Shown one piece after another: positions 1 to 8,086 of a stretch of DNA of 25,023 bases. The translations under genes were made by a program, and so were the position numbers. The stretch spans positions 1-25,023 of the forward strand of contig DJIP01000077.1 of NCBI GenBank assembly GCA_002433675.1. Direction: 5' to 3'. The notes under the pieces are model-generated. The model saw only the letters and a program-made list of their open reading frames with translations. It searched no databases and was not told the DNA's origin. Within the stretch, counting starts at the first letter, position 1. Every line of letters begins with the position of its first letter. The stretch is from Halomonas halophila. Its GTDB lineage: Bacteria > Pseudomonadota > Gammaproteobacteria > Pseudomonadales > Halomonadaceae.

Positions 1-24
1 GGCCCCGACGCATGCGTCGGGGCC
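1..24. terminator. Perfect 24-bp palindrome, probable terminator hairpin
   Basis: The first 24 bases are a perfect GC-rich inverted repeat: the left arm begins GGCCCCGACG and the right arm is its exact complement. It lies about 60 bases past the gabD stop codon on the minus strand. The plus-strand side is followed by a mildly T-rich stretch (CTTGTGTGTG). It could end gabD transcription or that of a plus-strand gene outside the window. The sequence beyond the left edge, where a minus-strand T-tract would lie, is not visible. Confidence 0.55.
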
Positions 25-84
25 CTTGTGTGTGCTATCGCGTTGCGCGCTGCCGCCACCTGCAGGATGGCGGCAGTCTGAGGC

Positions 85-1545
85 TTACTCGCCGAGGTCG
101 ATGCACAGGTACTTGGTCTCGAGGAACTCCGCCAGCCCCTGATGGCCACCCTCGCGACCGAGACCGGAGGCCTTGACCCCACCGAAGGGTGCTGCGGCGT
201 TGGAGATCAGTCCGGTGTTGATGCCGACCATGCCGTACTCGAGCGCATCGGCCACTCGCCACACCCGGCCCAGGTCCTTCGAGTAGAAGTAGGCCGCGAG
301 ACCGAACTCGGTGTCGTTGGCCAGTTCGATGGCGTCCTCCTCGTCATCGAAGGGGAATACCGCCGCCAGCGGACCGAAGGTCTCTTCCCGGGCAACTTTC
401 ATCTCGCTGGTGGCACCGCTGACCAGGGTCGGCGTGAAGTAGTTGCCGCCCAGCGGATGGGGGTGGCCACCGATCCACAGCTCGGCGCCCTTGTCCACCG
501 CGTCCTGGACATGCTCGTTGACCTTGCCCACCGCCTTGTCGTCGATCAGCGGGCCGATATTGACGCCCTCGGTGGTGCCATCGCCGACCGTCAGTTCGCT
601 GTTCATGGCCACCGCCAGCTTCTCGCTGAAGGCGTTGATGACGCTGGACTGCACCAGGAAGCGGTTGGTGCACACGCAGGTCTGGCCGGCATTGCGGAAC
701 TTGGCGGCCATGGCGCCGTCCACCGCCGCGTCCAGATCGGCGTCCTCGAACACAATGAACGGTGCGTTGCCGCCAAGCTCCAGCGAGATCTTCTGGATAT
801 GCTGGGCCGCCTGGGACATCAGGGTGCGTCCCACCTCGGTGGAACCGGTGAAGGTAATCTTGCGCACCACCGGCGATTCGGTCAGGGCCGCGGCGATCTC
901 GCTGGCCGACCCCGGCACCACGTTGAATACGCCACGCGGTACCCCGGCGCGCTCGGCAAGCAGCGCCAGCGCAGTGGCCGACAGCGGGGTCTGACTGGCC
1001 GGCTTGACCACGATGGTGCAGCCTGCCGCCAGGGCCGCGCCGGCCTTGCGCGTGATCATGGCGGCGGGGAAATTCCAGGGTGTGATGGCGCCGCAGACAC
1101 CCACTGGCTGCTTGGTCACCACAATACGCTGGTTGGCCTTGGCCGCCGGAATGGTCTCACCGTAGACCCGGCGCCCTTCCTCGGCGAACCAGCGCAGGAA
1201 ACTAGCGGCATAGACGATCTCGCCGGCGGCTTCCTTGAGCGGCTTGCCCTGCTCCAAGGTCATGATGGTGGCCAGCTCGTCCTGATGTTCGAGCATCAGC
1301 TCGTACCACTTCATCAGGATGTCTGCCCGCTCCTGGGCAGTCAGCGCGCGCCAGGCCGGCAGGGCGGCGTCGGCGGCGTCGATCGCCGTCTCGGTCTCGG
1401 CGCGGCCCAGACGGGGCACCTGGGCGATGGTCTCGCCACTTGCCGGATTGACGATGTCGATCTGCTCCCCGCTGTCGGCCGCCACCCAGCTTCCGTCGAT
1501 ATAGGCAAAGGGGCGAAACAGCGGCATGTCGTTAAGGGCTTTCAT
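85..1545 (-). CDS. gabD: Succinate-semialdehyde dehydrogenase (NADP+), GabD
   Basis: Oxidises succinate semialdehyde to succinate, the last step of GABA breakdown, in the cytoplasm. The 486-residue product matches the usual family length (about 480). It shows the aldehyde dehydrogenase hallmarks: the cofactor-binding FTGSTEVGR segment, the ELGG motif with the general-base glutamate, and the catalytic cysteine in GQTCVCTNR. The overall wording (FRPFAYIDGSW at the N terminus, PFGGVKASGLGREGG near the C terminus) is that of GabD rather than of betaine-aldehyde dehydrogenases. I chose the ATG at 1545 because AGGAG lies six bases upstream; a longer in-frame start at 1581 has no such site. No gabT or gab transporter gene is visible next to it, so the substrate could also come from another semialdehyde source. 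The family is clear; the exact substrate is inferred from similarity. Confidence 0.9.
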   Translation of the reverse strand: MKALNDMPLFRPFAYIDGSWVAADSGEQIDIVNPASGETIAQVPRLGRAETETAIDAADAALPAWRALTAQERADILMKWYELMLEHQDELATIMTLEQGKPLKEAAGEIVYAASFLRWFAEEGRRVYGETIPAAKANQRIVVTKQPVGVCGAITPWNFPAAMITRKAGAALAAGCTIVVKPASQTPLSATALALLAERAGVPRGVFNVVPGSASEIAAALTESPVVRKITFTGSTEVGRTLMSQAAQHIQKISLELGGNAPFIVFEDADLDAAVDGAMAAKFRNAGQTCVCTNRFLVQSSVINAFSEKLAVAMNSELTVGDGTTEGVNIGPLIDDKAVGKVNEHVQDAVDKGAELWIGGHPHPLGGNYFTPTLVSGATSEMKVAREETFGPLAAVFPFDDEEDAIELANDTEFGLAAYFYSKDLGRVWRVADALEYGMVGINTGLISNAAAPFGGVKASGLGREGGHQGLAEFLETKYLCIDLGE

Positions 1546-1674
1546 GAAGGCTCCTGACTCGGGCTTGACGGAAAACTGCAATGACTGGCGCCGACGCTTC
1601 AGCGACTGCGCGACGGTGATATAGGTTTCATGCTAAGCGTTCCGCTGGCCGATCGCCAACTCCAACCCGTCGCC

Positions 1675-2094
1675 TCAGCTCACTGAATCCTGATCCCGCG
1701 GTGCCCTCGAGGCCGACAGCGTGATCGACACCGAGTCGGCAAAGCGCAGCGCATGGGGCTTGTCGATCTCCACCTGGGTGGTCAGCACCTGCTCGTGACT
1801 CATGATCAGATCCAGCACTTCGCGGGTCATCCGCTCCAGCAGCTGAAAGCGATTCTCCTCCACCAGCGCGATCACCTCCTTGGTGATGGTGCGGTAGTTG
1901 AGCGCCTGCTCGATATGATTGAACGCTACCGCCTTGTCGGCGCGGTAGCGGATCACCGCATTGATCACCACGTCCTGGCGATTGAGGATCTCCTCCTCCT
2001 TGATGCCGATGAAGGTCCTCAACCGCAGGTTCTTGATGCGGATGGTGGCAAGGTCGTGATCCAGGTGCTGGTCACCCAGTACATGCAGGGACAT
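1675..2094 (-). CDS. folX: Dihydroneopterin triphosphate 2'-epimerase, FolX
   Basis: The 139-residue product belongs to the FolB/FolX fold family. It is much closer to FolX than to dihydroneopterin aldolase: [39 protein letters not shown] and [20 protein letters not shown] follow E. coli FolX almost word for word. FolX epimerises 7,8-dihydroneopterin triphosphate to the monapterin form, which leads to tetrahydromonapterin, the cofactor of phenylalanine hydroxylase in pseudomonads. The start at 2094 has GGGAGGGG just upstream. It gives about 15 residues more at the N terminus than E. coli FolX, and a short C-terminal tail. folE lies 85 bases upstream on the same strand, so the two are probably co-transcribed and supply consecutive steps: FolE makes the triphosphate that FolX epimerises. 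Confidence 0.92.
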   Translation of the reverse strand: MSLHVLGDQHLDHDLATIRIKNLRLRTFIGIKEEEILNRQDVVINAVIRYRADKAVAFNHIEQALNYRTITKEVIALVEENRFQLLERMTREVLDLIMSHEQVLTTQVEIDKPHALRFADSVSITLSASRAPRDQDSVS

Positions 2095-2179
2095 GGCCCC
2101 TCCCGTGCGTCATGCGTATAAGCAGTAAGCCAAAGGCGTCGGCTTCAGCGGTGGTCTCGTTGGCTGTCGAACCCGGCCC

Positions 2180-2737
2180 TCAGCGGCTGTTGACCAGTGT
2201 CAGGAACTCCTGACGGGTGCTCGGCTTCTCGCGGAAGGCCCCCAGCATCACCGAGGACGTCATGCTGGAATTCTGCTTCTCCACCCCTCGCATCATCATG
2301 CACAGGTGACGCGCCTCCACCACCACGGCCACGCCTCTGGCGTCGGTGACCTGCAGCACGGCGTCTGCGATCTGGCGGGTCAGGTTCTCCTGGATCTGCA
2401 TGCGACGGGCATACATGTCGACGATCCGGGCGAACTTCGACAGTCCCAGTACCTTGCCGTTGGGCAGGTAGGCGATATGGCACTTGCCGATGAAGGGCAG
2501 CAGGTGATGCTCGCACATGGAGTACAGCTCGATGTCCTTGACCAGTACCATCTCGTCGGTCTCGGACGAAAACACCGCACCATTGACGATCTCTTCCAGC
2601 GACTGGGTGTAGCCGCGGTTGAGAAACTGCATGGCCTTGGCGGCACGCTTGGGCGTATCCACCAACCCTTCTCGCTCCGGGTCTTCGCCCAGCTCCTCAA
2701 TGATGTGTCGATAGTGGTTGGCGAGTTCGTCAGTCAT
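2180..2737 (-). CDS. folE: GTP cyclohydrolase I, FolE
   Basis: Converts GTP to 7,8-dihydroneopterin triphosphate, the entry step for folate and other pterins, in the cytoplasm. The 185-residue product carries the zinc ligands of the family: C75 and H78 in MCEHHLLPF, and C146 in [11 protein letters not shown]. It also has the signature [30 protein letters not shown]. The length fits the short bacterial FolE type (E. coli FolE is about 222 residues with a longer N terminus). The pairing with folX suggests this copy feeds monapterin synthesis; a second folE or folE2 may serve folate, but that cannot be seen here. The upstream gap, 2738-3183, contains an AT-rich patch suited to its promoter. Confidence 0.95.
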   Translation of the reverse strand: MTDELANHYRHIIEELGEDPEREGLVDTPKRAAKAMQFLNRGYTQSLEEIVNGAVFSSETDEMVLVKDIELYSMCEHHLLPFIGKCHIAYLPNGKVLGLSKFARIVDMYARRMQIQENLTRQIADAVLQVTDARGVAVVVEARHLCMMMRGVEKQNSSMTSSVMLGAFREKPSTRQEFLTLVNSR

Positions 2738-3183
2738 GATCCAGCCCTTCAGGGGAGTCGTCGGCTCGGGCGAACACCAGGCGGCCGGCCTGGTTTCACA
2801 AAACCTTTACAAAGAATTTTTGAAGTATAGCTTTTTGCGTTACGTGAGCGATAGTCTACCGCAGCGTGTCGCCTTCCGCAGTTCGCCTGGCGTTTTTGCC
2901 CACCGCCGCCCCCCGACACAGGAGGGCAATCGGCTCGATACTCGATCTTGCGACAGCCCATGATGAAAGCCGATTGCCAAGCCTCTCGGGGAGATTGCCG
3001 CCGCCGTCGCGACGAGGTACGTGACAGAGTGTCGCGCAACGAGAGCGATAGCTGTCCACCTGACAGGCCTGTGCTATCGTCTTCGAGTTGTCCATGTGCC
3101 CGGTGACACTGCCGGTGGCGTGCCTCCATGCAGCTACCCGCCCTGTTGCCCGCCTTTCGCCAGCCATATCGCGAGAACCGCCA
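2738..3183. other. Divergent intergenic region between folE and a secreted-protein gene
   Basis: These 446 bases hold no convincing gene. Open frames here lack family resemblance and recognisable ribosome sites. A conspicuous AT-rich patch at about 2795-2845 stands out from the GC-rich surroundings and is the likely promoter zone for folE on the minus strand. There TATACT (minus strand) is a reasonable -10 element, but I see no clear -35. No riboswitch or strong inverted repeat was recognised. Confidence 0.4.
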
Positions 3184-3747
3184 ATGCCTGCCCTTCGCCG
3201 CCTGCTTGCCCGGCCCAGCACGCCCCTCGTCGCCATTCTGACCTTCAGCGCCCTGACCAGCATCACGCCCGCTGTGGCCGACAGCCTCGAGCTACCCGCC
3301 CAGGCACGCATCGACGTCAGCATCATCGAGGGCATCGACCTCGACGCCTCCGGACAGCGACTCGACGATGTCATGCTCAAGCCCGCCGCCGATGCCGAGG
3401 GGCGCACCGACCTGCCCCACTACTGCGTGCTGATCGGCGACGCCAAGCGCGATGGCGAACGCCTGCGCATCACCACCGAGGCCCTCACCTGCGTCGAGAC
3501 CGATGGCGGCGAAAGCCACATCTACTCCGGCGAACTCATCGCCGGCGCCTATGACGAGGATGGCCAGTTCGGCATCGACGCCTGCACCGACAGCGGCTGC
3601 AGACTGGACGCCGACCGCGTCTTTCAGCTGGAACTGACCGAACCCCTGGCCATCGAGCAGATGCCCAACCCCTCTGCGGAGCTTAATGCCGAACGTCGTG
3701 GCGAAGGCGCCGACAACGAAGCCAGCCAGACCACTCCGTCCGAGTAG
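3184..3747 (+). CDS. Secreted or periplasmic protein of unknown function
   Basis: A 187-residue protein that I do not recognise at family level. It begins with a typical signal peptide: basic MPALRRLLAR, a hydrophobic core to about residue 30, and a likely cut after AVA at residues 31-32. The mature part has four cysteines (C81, C103, C134, C139), which could form two disulfides in the periplasm, and an acidic, low-complexity C-terminal tail from about residue 160. The stretch HYCVLIGDAKRDGERLRITTEALTCV followed by a GELIAGAYDEDGQFGI strand is loosely reminiscent of the beta-barrel domain of VirB10/TraB-type proteins; this is an impression, not a demonstrated homology. A longer frame opens at 3088, but the signal peptide fits only the start at 3184. 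No operon partner is visible. Confidence 0.7.
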   Translation: MPALRRLLARPSTPLVAILTFSALTSITPAVADSLELPAQARIDVSIIEGIDLDASGQRLDDVMLKPAADAEGRTDLPHYCVLIGDAKRDGERLRITTEALTCVETDGGESHIYSGELIAGAYDEDGQFGIDACTDSGCRLDADRVFQLELTEPLAIEQMPNPSAELNAERRGEGADNEASQTTPSE

Positions 3748-3793
3748 CGGCACCTATGGCGGACAGCACACGGCGTCCGCCAAAGCGCATATC

Positions 3794-4786
3794 TCAGCCA
3801 CCCGCCAGCCAGCGTTCAGCATCCGCCATCGCCAGGCGTTGATGCTCCAGCTGGCGGATGTGCTCGTCCCAGTAGCCAGCGTCGGCGACCCAGGGAAACG
3901 CCCGAGGAAAGGCCGGATCATCCCAGCGCGCCACCACCCAGGCACTATGGCGCATCAACCTCAAGGCGCGCAGCGGTTCGATCAGGGCGAGCTGCTGGCG
4001 ATCGAAGTCGATCACCTGCTCATAGCCTTCGATCACCTCCGATAGCTGCATCGCCCTTTCCTCCGGCCCCTGGGCGGTGAACAGCATCCACAGATCCTGT
4101 ACCGCCGGCGCCATCATCGCGTCGTCGAAATCGACCAGCGCAAAGCGATCCTCGCGTCCCAGCATATTGCCGATGTGGCAGTCGCCGTGAACCCTCTGCA
4201 TGGGTGCGCTGACACCCGCGTGTGGTGACAGGACCTCGATCAACTGCTGCGAGATGCGCTCGTAGGCCTTGCGCTGACGCTCGCTCAGCCAGGGGCTCTC
4301 GAGTACCGTGCGACGAGCCTGCTCCGCCATGGTGCGGGGCTCCTGCCGACAGCGATGGGCGAACTCGCCGCGCCGGCCCACCTCGTGAACGCGCCCTATC
4401 AGCTCGCCCAGGGCGAACAGATGGTCGGGGTTCTCGAGCTCAGGCGCCTGGCCCGGCAGGTGGGGAAAGAGCGCCACGCGGTAGCCCCCCGCCCGATGCA
4501 GACTCTCGCCTGCGTCGTTGCGCCAGGGGGGCGCCACCGGCACCCCAGCGGCGTCAAGCTCACGCAGGAAGGCGTGCTCTTCGCCGATGGCCTCATCGCT
4601 CAACCGGTCGGGGCGGTAGAACTTGGCCACCCAACGCTTGCGATCATCGTCCTGCACCAGATAGACGCGGTTCTCGTAGCTGTTGAGCGCAAAGGGCTCG
4701 CCGGGCAGCCACAAGCCCAGTGACTCGATCGCCTCCACCACGCGCTGCGGAGAAAGTTCACTGAAGGGCGCGGGGGTCGTGGTCAT
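3794..4786 (-). CDS. srkA: Stress response Ser/Thr kinase, SrkA (YihE)
   Basis: A 330-residue protein of the aminoglycoside-phosphotransferase/choline-kinase fold, nearly the same length as E. coli SrkA (328). SrkA phosphorylates proteins on Ser/Thr and protects cells against stress-induced death. Features seen: LNSYENRVYLV at residues 35-44, the ATP-site lysine in WVAKFYRP (52-59), the catalytic loop HGDCHIGNML (200-209), the metal-binding VDFDD (218-222), and the family-typical RHSAWVVARWDDPAFP near the C terminus. The start at 4786 has GGAG five bases upstream; the frame opens slightly earlier at 4807 but without such support. In E. coli srkA precedes dsbA; here no dsbA is adjacent. It lies between an unknown secreted protein gene and comF, with short gaps on both sides. 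Confidence 0.9.
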   Translation of the reverse strand: MTTTPAPFSELSPQRVVEAIESLGLWLPGEPFALNSYENRVYLVQDDDRKRWVAKFYRPDRLSDEAIGEEHAFLRELDAAGVPVAPPWRNDAGESLHRAGGYRVALFPHLPGQAPELENPDHLFALGELIGRVHEVGRRGEFAHRCRQEPRTMAEQARRTVLESPWLSERQRKAYERISQQLIEVLSPHAGVSAPMQRVHGDCHIGNMLGREDRFALVDFDDAMMAPAVQDLWMLFTAQGPEERAMQLSEVIEGYEQVIDFDRQQLALIEPLRALRLMRHSAWVVARWDDPAFPRAFPWVADAGYWDEHIRQLEHQRLAMADAERWLAGG

Positions 4787-4837
4787 GGGGACTCCAGGCA
4801 ATTGCACAGATATCGAACGAGGCGAGATGCGCCGAGC

Positions 4838-5638
4838 TTAACAGAGCCAGGGCGGCGGCGTCCTCGCCAGCGCCCAGGCGTCCACCCGGCGCGCCCCTGC
4901 CCGACGACAGGCCTGCGCCAGCCGCTCAAGGGTGGCCCCGGTGGTCATGACGTCGTCGACCAGCGCCACGTGCCGAGGAAGCCCTGAGGCGATACCAAAC
5001 ATGCCCGACGCGATGCGGCGACGGGCCCGCGAACCGAGCTCATGCTGGGGGCGATCATCGCGACGCCGCCAGGCCCGCCTTACCGGCACGCCGAGCCGGC
5101 GTCCCAGCTCGTCGGCCAGCCACTGGCCCTGATCGAAGCCAAAGCGCTTAGCCCTGGCGGGGTGACGCGGCACCCCGATCAGAGCGTCAGGCACGCCCTC
5201 CTTCTCGCCCGCGGGCGACGCCTCGAGAAACAACGCGACCAGCAACTGGGCGCTGGGCAGGTGGGCTTCGGCCTTGAAGCGCTGGACCAGACGCCGGGTC
5301 TCGTCGCGGTAGACAAGCGGCGCACGCACCGCCTCGAAGCTGAAGGGGTCCACCAGGCAGCGACCGCACAAGCGTTCGCCCGCCCGACGTCGCCAGCGGT
5401 GCTCGGGCAAGGGTTCGCCGCAGCCCTCGCAGGGACAACGATTGAGGTGAAGCCCTCGGCGGCAGGGATCACACAGCAGCGATGTGGCAGGGCCTGACTC
5501 GAAGCCTGTCGCAGGAGCAGACACAGAACCTGGCTTGGAACCTGGCTCGGAACCTGGCGTAGAACCTGGTTCGTAACCGGGCTCAAAACCTGGCCCTGGC
5601 ACCAGGGTGGCCAGGCAGAACAAACAGCGATCCGCCAT
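4838..5638 (-). CDS. comF: ComF-family amidophosphoribosyltransferase-like protein with a repeat insert
   Basis: A 266-residue ComF/GntX-type protein. These combine an N-terminal zinc ribbon with a phosphoribosyltransferase domain and are linked to DNA uptake in competent bacteria or to gluconate use (GntX). Seen: C5-x-x-C8, C56-x-x-C59 and a further cysteine cluster at 68-73 (zinc ribbon), IGVPRHPARAKRFGFDQ, and the PRPP-binding LVDDVMTTGAT at residues 226-236. The first two cysteine pairs are unusually far apart. Between them sits a run of Pro-Gly tetrapeptides (about residues 15-38) encoded by a 12-bp tandem repeat. The start at 5638 gives the normal MADRCLFC opening; the frame continues upstream to 5743, but that part runs through the bioB promoter and is probably not translated. 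The ribosome site is weak. Confidence 0.85.
   Translation of the reverse strand: MADRCLFCLATLVPGPGFEPGYEPGSTPGSEPGSKPGSVSAPATGFESGPATSLLCDPCRRGLHLNRCPCEGCGEPLPEHRWRRRAGERLCGRCLVDPFSFEAVRAPLVYRDETRRLVQRFKAEAHLPSAQLLVALFLEASPAGEKEGVPDALIGVPRHPARAKRFGFDQGQWLADELGRRLGVPVRRAWRRRDDRPQHELGSRARRRIASGMFGIASGLPRHVALVDDVMTTGATLERLAQACRRAGARRVDAWALARTPPPWLC
5526..5597. repeat. 12-bp tandem repeat, six units, inside comF
   Basis: Six consecutive 12-base units of the form GAACCTGGCTCG, with a few substitutions per unit, run through the 5' part of comF. On the coding (minus) strand each unit encodes Pro-Gly plus two variable residues (the run reads FEPGYEPGSTPGSEPGSKPGS). Because the unit is a multiple of three, copy number can change without breaking the frame. 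The insert separates the first CxxC of the zinc ribbon from the second. Confidence 0.9.
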
Positions 5639-5654
5639 CAGGCTCGCCACGCCA

Positions 5655-5686
5655 TAGTCAACCTTCTCAATCACGCAGGTTGACAG
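5655..5686. promoter_or_regulatory. BirA-type biotin operator, box 1
   Basis: TAGTCAACC, a 14-base spacer, then GGTTGACAG. The inner seven bases of each arm (GTCAACC/GGTTGAC) form a perfect inverted repeat. The known proteobacterial BirA site is TTGTAAACC-N14/15-GGTTTACAA, so spacing and all but a symmetric A-to-C change and the outermost bases agree. It covers the -35 element of the bioB promoter and lies 17 bases upstream of the comF start codon. It could therefore control both genes. Functional assignment is inferred from the motif and its position. Confidence 0.75.
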
Positions 5687-5707
5687 CCTCGTCACACCTC
5701 TTATCCT
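5680..5707 (+). promoter_or_regulatory. Probable sigma70 promoter of the bio operon
   Basis: A consensus -35 element TTGACA (5680-5685), a 16-base spacer, and a -10-like TATCCT (5702-5707). The predicted transcription start, near 5713-5716, gives a leader of about 40 bases before bioB. The -35 overlaps BirA box 1 and the start site overlaps box 2, an arrangement expected for repression by biotin-loaded BirA. Confidence 0.65.
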
Positions 5708-5709
5708 TG

Positions 5710-5742
5710 TCGTCAACCAATCCGATTTTAAAAAGTTGACCA
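5710..5742. promoter_or_regulatory. BirA-type biotin operator, box 2
   Basis: TCGTCAACC, a 15-base spacer, then AGTTGACCA. The core GTCAAC/GTTGAC is a perfect inverted repeat and the N15 spacing matches one of the two allowed BirA spacings. It is less perfect than box 1 but has the same A-to-C core change, which suggests the same protein reads both. It sits over the predicted start point, directly ahead of bioB. Confidence 0.6.
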
Positions 5743-5755
5743 TAGCGAGACACCC

Positions 5756-6850
5756 ATGTCTGCCGACTCGACGTCCACAGTTCCCAACCTAGCCGCCGAT
5801 GCCGCCCCCCGTCACGACTGGACGCTCGATGAGATCGAAGCGCTGTTCGCCCTGCCCTTCAATGATCTGCTGTTCAAGGCCCAGTGCGTCCACCGCCAGC
5901 ACTTCGATGCCAACGCCGTTCAGGTATCGACCCTGTTGTCGATCAAGACCGGCGCCTGCCCCGAGGACTGCAAGTACTGTCCCCAGTCCGGCCACTACAA
6001 CACCGGCCTGGACAAGGAGAAATTGCTCGAGATCGAAAAGGTGGTGGAGCAGGCGAAGTCCGCGCTCGATGCCGGTGCCAGCCGTTTCTGCATGGGCGCC
6101 GCCTGGCGCAGCCCGCGCCAGCGGGATCTCGAGGTGGTCATCGAGATGGTGAAACGGGTCAAGGCGCTGGGGCTCGAGACCTGCATGACCCTCGGCATGG
6201 TCGACGAGGCCCAGGCCCACCAGCTGGCCGACGCCGGGCTCGACTACTACAACCACAACCTCGACACCTCGCCTGAGTACTACGGCGAGATCATTACTAC
6301 ACGCAGCTACGCCGATCGCCTCGACACCCTGGGCAATGTGCGCCAGGCCGGGATGAAGATCTGCTCCGGCGGCATCCTTGGCATGGGTGAGACCGCCCGC
6401 GACCGGGCGGGGCTGCTCAGGCAACTGGCCAACCTGTCGCCGCACCCGGAGTCGGTACCGATCAACATGCTGGTCAAGGTCCCCGGCACCCCTCTCGAGG
6501 ACGTAGAGGATCTCGACCCCATCGAGTACCTGCGCGCCATCGCGGTGGCCCGCATCATGATGCCGAAGAGCCATGTACGGCTGTCCGCCGGGCGGGAGCA
6601 AATGAACGAGTCGACCCAGGCCCTGGCCTTCATGGCCGGCGCCAACTCGATCTTCTACGGCGACACCCTGCTGACCACCGGCAACCCCCAGGTCGAGCGC
6701 GACCGCGCGCTGTTCGACAAGCTTGGCCTGCATCCGGAACGTCGCGACACCTGCGCCAGCGATGACGAACGCGAACAGGCCCTTGCCCGCCAGATCGAGC
6801 GCCAGGCCAGGGAAGCCAGCAGCGCCCAGTTCTACGACGCGGCGGTCTAG
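5756..6850 (+). CDS. bioB: Biotin synthase, BioB
   Basis: Radical-SAM enzyme that inserts sulfur into dethiobiotin, the last step of biotin synthesis. The 364-residue product carries every known cluster ligand, all shifted by 15 residues from E. coli BioB. The [4Fe-4S] cysteines are C68, C72 and C75 (CPEDCKYC). The [2Fe-2S] ligands are C112, C143, C203 and R275 (in VRLSAGR). Other typical parts are [13 protein letters not shown] and [10 protein letters not shown]. The 15 extra N-terminal residues before [11 protein letters not shown] are poorly conserved in character. First gene of bioB-bioF-bioH-bioC-bioD; it is preceded by a promoter overlapped by two BirA-type operators. The ribosome site (GCGAGA) is weak, yet the start fits the alignment with the family. 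Confidence 0.97.
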   Translation: MSADSTSTVPNLAADAAPRHDWTLDEIEALFALPFNDLLFKAQCVHRQHFDANAVQVSTLLSIKTGACPEDCKYCPQSGHYNTGLDKEKLLEIEKVVEQAKSALDAGASRFCMGAAWRSPRQRDLEVVIEMVKRVKALGLETCMTLGMVDEAQAHQLADAGLDYYNHNLDTSPEYYGEIITTRSYADRLDTLGNVRQAGMKICSGGILGMGETARDRAGLLRQLANLSPHPESVPINMLVKVPGTPLEDVEDLDPIEYLRAIAVARIMMPKSHVRLSAGREQMNESTQALAFMAGANSIFYGDTLLTTGNPQVERDRALFDKLGLHPERRDTCASDDEREQALARQIERQAREASSAQFYDAAV

Positions 6851-6913
6851 TCCCTTGAGTGCCCGCTGCCTGCCCCACGCGACTGCGGCGTGTCCCCGCC
6901 GGGAGATCCTGCC

Positions 6914-8086
6914 ATGAGCGCAGACTGGCATTCCCACCTGCGCCAGAGTGCCGAGGCACGCCACCAGGCACACCGCTGGCGCCAGCGCCATGTCCAACGT
7001 CAGGGCACGCAGCGACTCGACATGGCCGGCAATGACTATCTCGGTCTGGCCGCTGACCCGCGTCTGGCCGAGGCCGCCGCCGACGGCGCGCGGCGCTTCG
7101 GCGCCGGGGCCCGCGCTTCACATCTGGTCACCGGTCACAGCGCGGTGCACGAGGCACTCGAAGAAGCCCTGGCACGCCTCACCGGTCGCCCCCGGGCGCT
7201 GCTGTTCTCTACCGGCTACATGGCCAATCTAGGGGTGATACAGGCGCTCTGTGACAGCGGTGTGCATATTCTGCAGGACCGTCTGAATCACGCCTCCCTG
7301 ATCGATGGAGCCCGGCTGTCCGGCGCCCGCTCACGGCGCTATCACCACGGCGACCTTGGCGACCTGACGCGCCTGCTCGATCGGGTACCGGACGCCAGCC
7401 GCCGCCTGGTCATCAGCGACGGGGTCTTCAGCATGGATGGTGACTGCGCCGACGTCGACGGCCTGGCCGAGCTCAGCCAGCACCATGGCGCCTGGCTGAT
7501 GATCGACGATGCCCATGGTATCGGCGTGCTGGGCGAAAACGGCGACGGCAGCGTAGGGCGACGGCTGGGCTGCGAGCGGGTCCCCGTACTGGTCGGCACC
7601 CTGGGCAAGGCGCTCGGCACCGCCGGCGCTTTCGTCGCTGGCGATGATGCCCTGATCGAGCATCTGATCCAGTTCGCCCGCCCTTACATCTACACCACCG
7701 CCCTGGCCCCACCAGTGGCGGCGGCAACGCTTCAGTCGCTCGAGATACTGGCCAGCGAACCCGAACGTCGCCGCCATCTCGATGGACTGATCGCGCGATT
7801 CCGGCGCGAGGCCACCCGCCTGAAGCTGCCCCTGATGGCGTCCGCTACCCCCATACAGCCGATCCTGCTTGGCGATGAGCAGCGCACCCTAGGCTGGGCC
7901 AGCACGCTTGATGACGCCGGCATCCAGGTGGGCGCCATTCGCCCGCCGACGGTCCCCACCGGCGCCTCGAGGCTACGCATCACCCTGAGCGCCGCCCATG
8001 ACGATGACGACATCGACCGCCTGCTCGAGGCACTCATGACTTGCCAGAGGCAAGAGTCGGGCGCCTGCATGGAGTTATCCCGATGA
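6914..8086 (+). CDS. bioF: 8-amino-7-oxononanoate synthase, BioF
   Basis: PLP enzyme that joins pimeloyl-ACP and alanine, with loss of CO2, to form 8-amino-7-oxononanoate. The 390-residue product has the PLP lysine K232 in GTLGKALGTAGAF. Cofactor contacts D199 and H201 lie in IDDAHGIGVLG, and SDGVFSMDGD and the N-terminal NDYLGLAADPR are also present. E. coli BioF has 384 residues. GGGAG precedes the ATG at 6914; an in-frame ATG at 6890 lacks support. It lies 63 bases after bioB. Its TGA overlaps the bioH ATG (ATGA at 8083-8086), implying translational coupling. Confidence 0.96.
   Translation: MSADWHSHLRQSAEARHQAHRWRQRHVQRQGTQRLDMAGNDYLGLAADPRLAEAAADGARRFGAGARASHLVTGHSAVHEALEEALARLTGRPRALLFSTGYMANLGVIQALCDSGVHILQDRLNHASLIDGARLSGARSRRYHHGDLGDLTRLLDRVPDASRRLVISDGVFSMDGDCADVDGLAELSQHHGAWLMIDDAHGIGVLGENGDGSVGRRLGCERVPVLVGTLGKALGTAGAFVAGDDALIEHLIQFARPYIYTTALAPPVAAATLQSLEILASEPERRRHLDGLIARFRREATRLKLPLMASATPIQPILLGDEQRTLGWASTLDDAGIQVGAIRPPTVPTGASRLRITLSAAHDDDDIDRLLEALMTCQRQESGACMELSR

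Noticed and set aside
142..1557. Long plus-strand open frame opposite gabD
   Set aside because: Antisense shadow of a clear aldehyde dehydrogenase gene in high-GC DNA; no family resemblance.
5639..5743. N-terminal extension of comF to 5743
   Set aside because: It would run through the bioB promoter and both BirA boxes, and the family starts at the zinc ribbon (MADRCLFC).
5789..6997. 402-codon minus-strand frame across bioB
   Set aside because: Low-complexity Gly/Val/Ala/His composition typical of antisense GC-rich frames; bioB carries every cluster ligand on the other strand.
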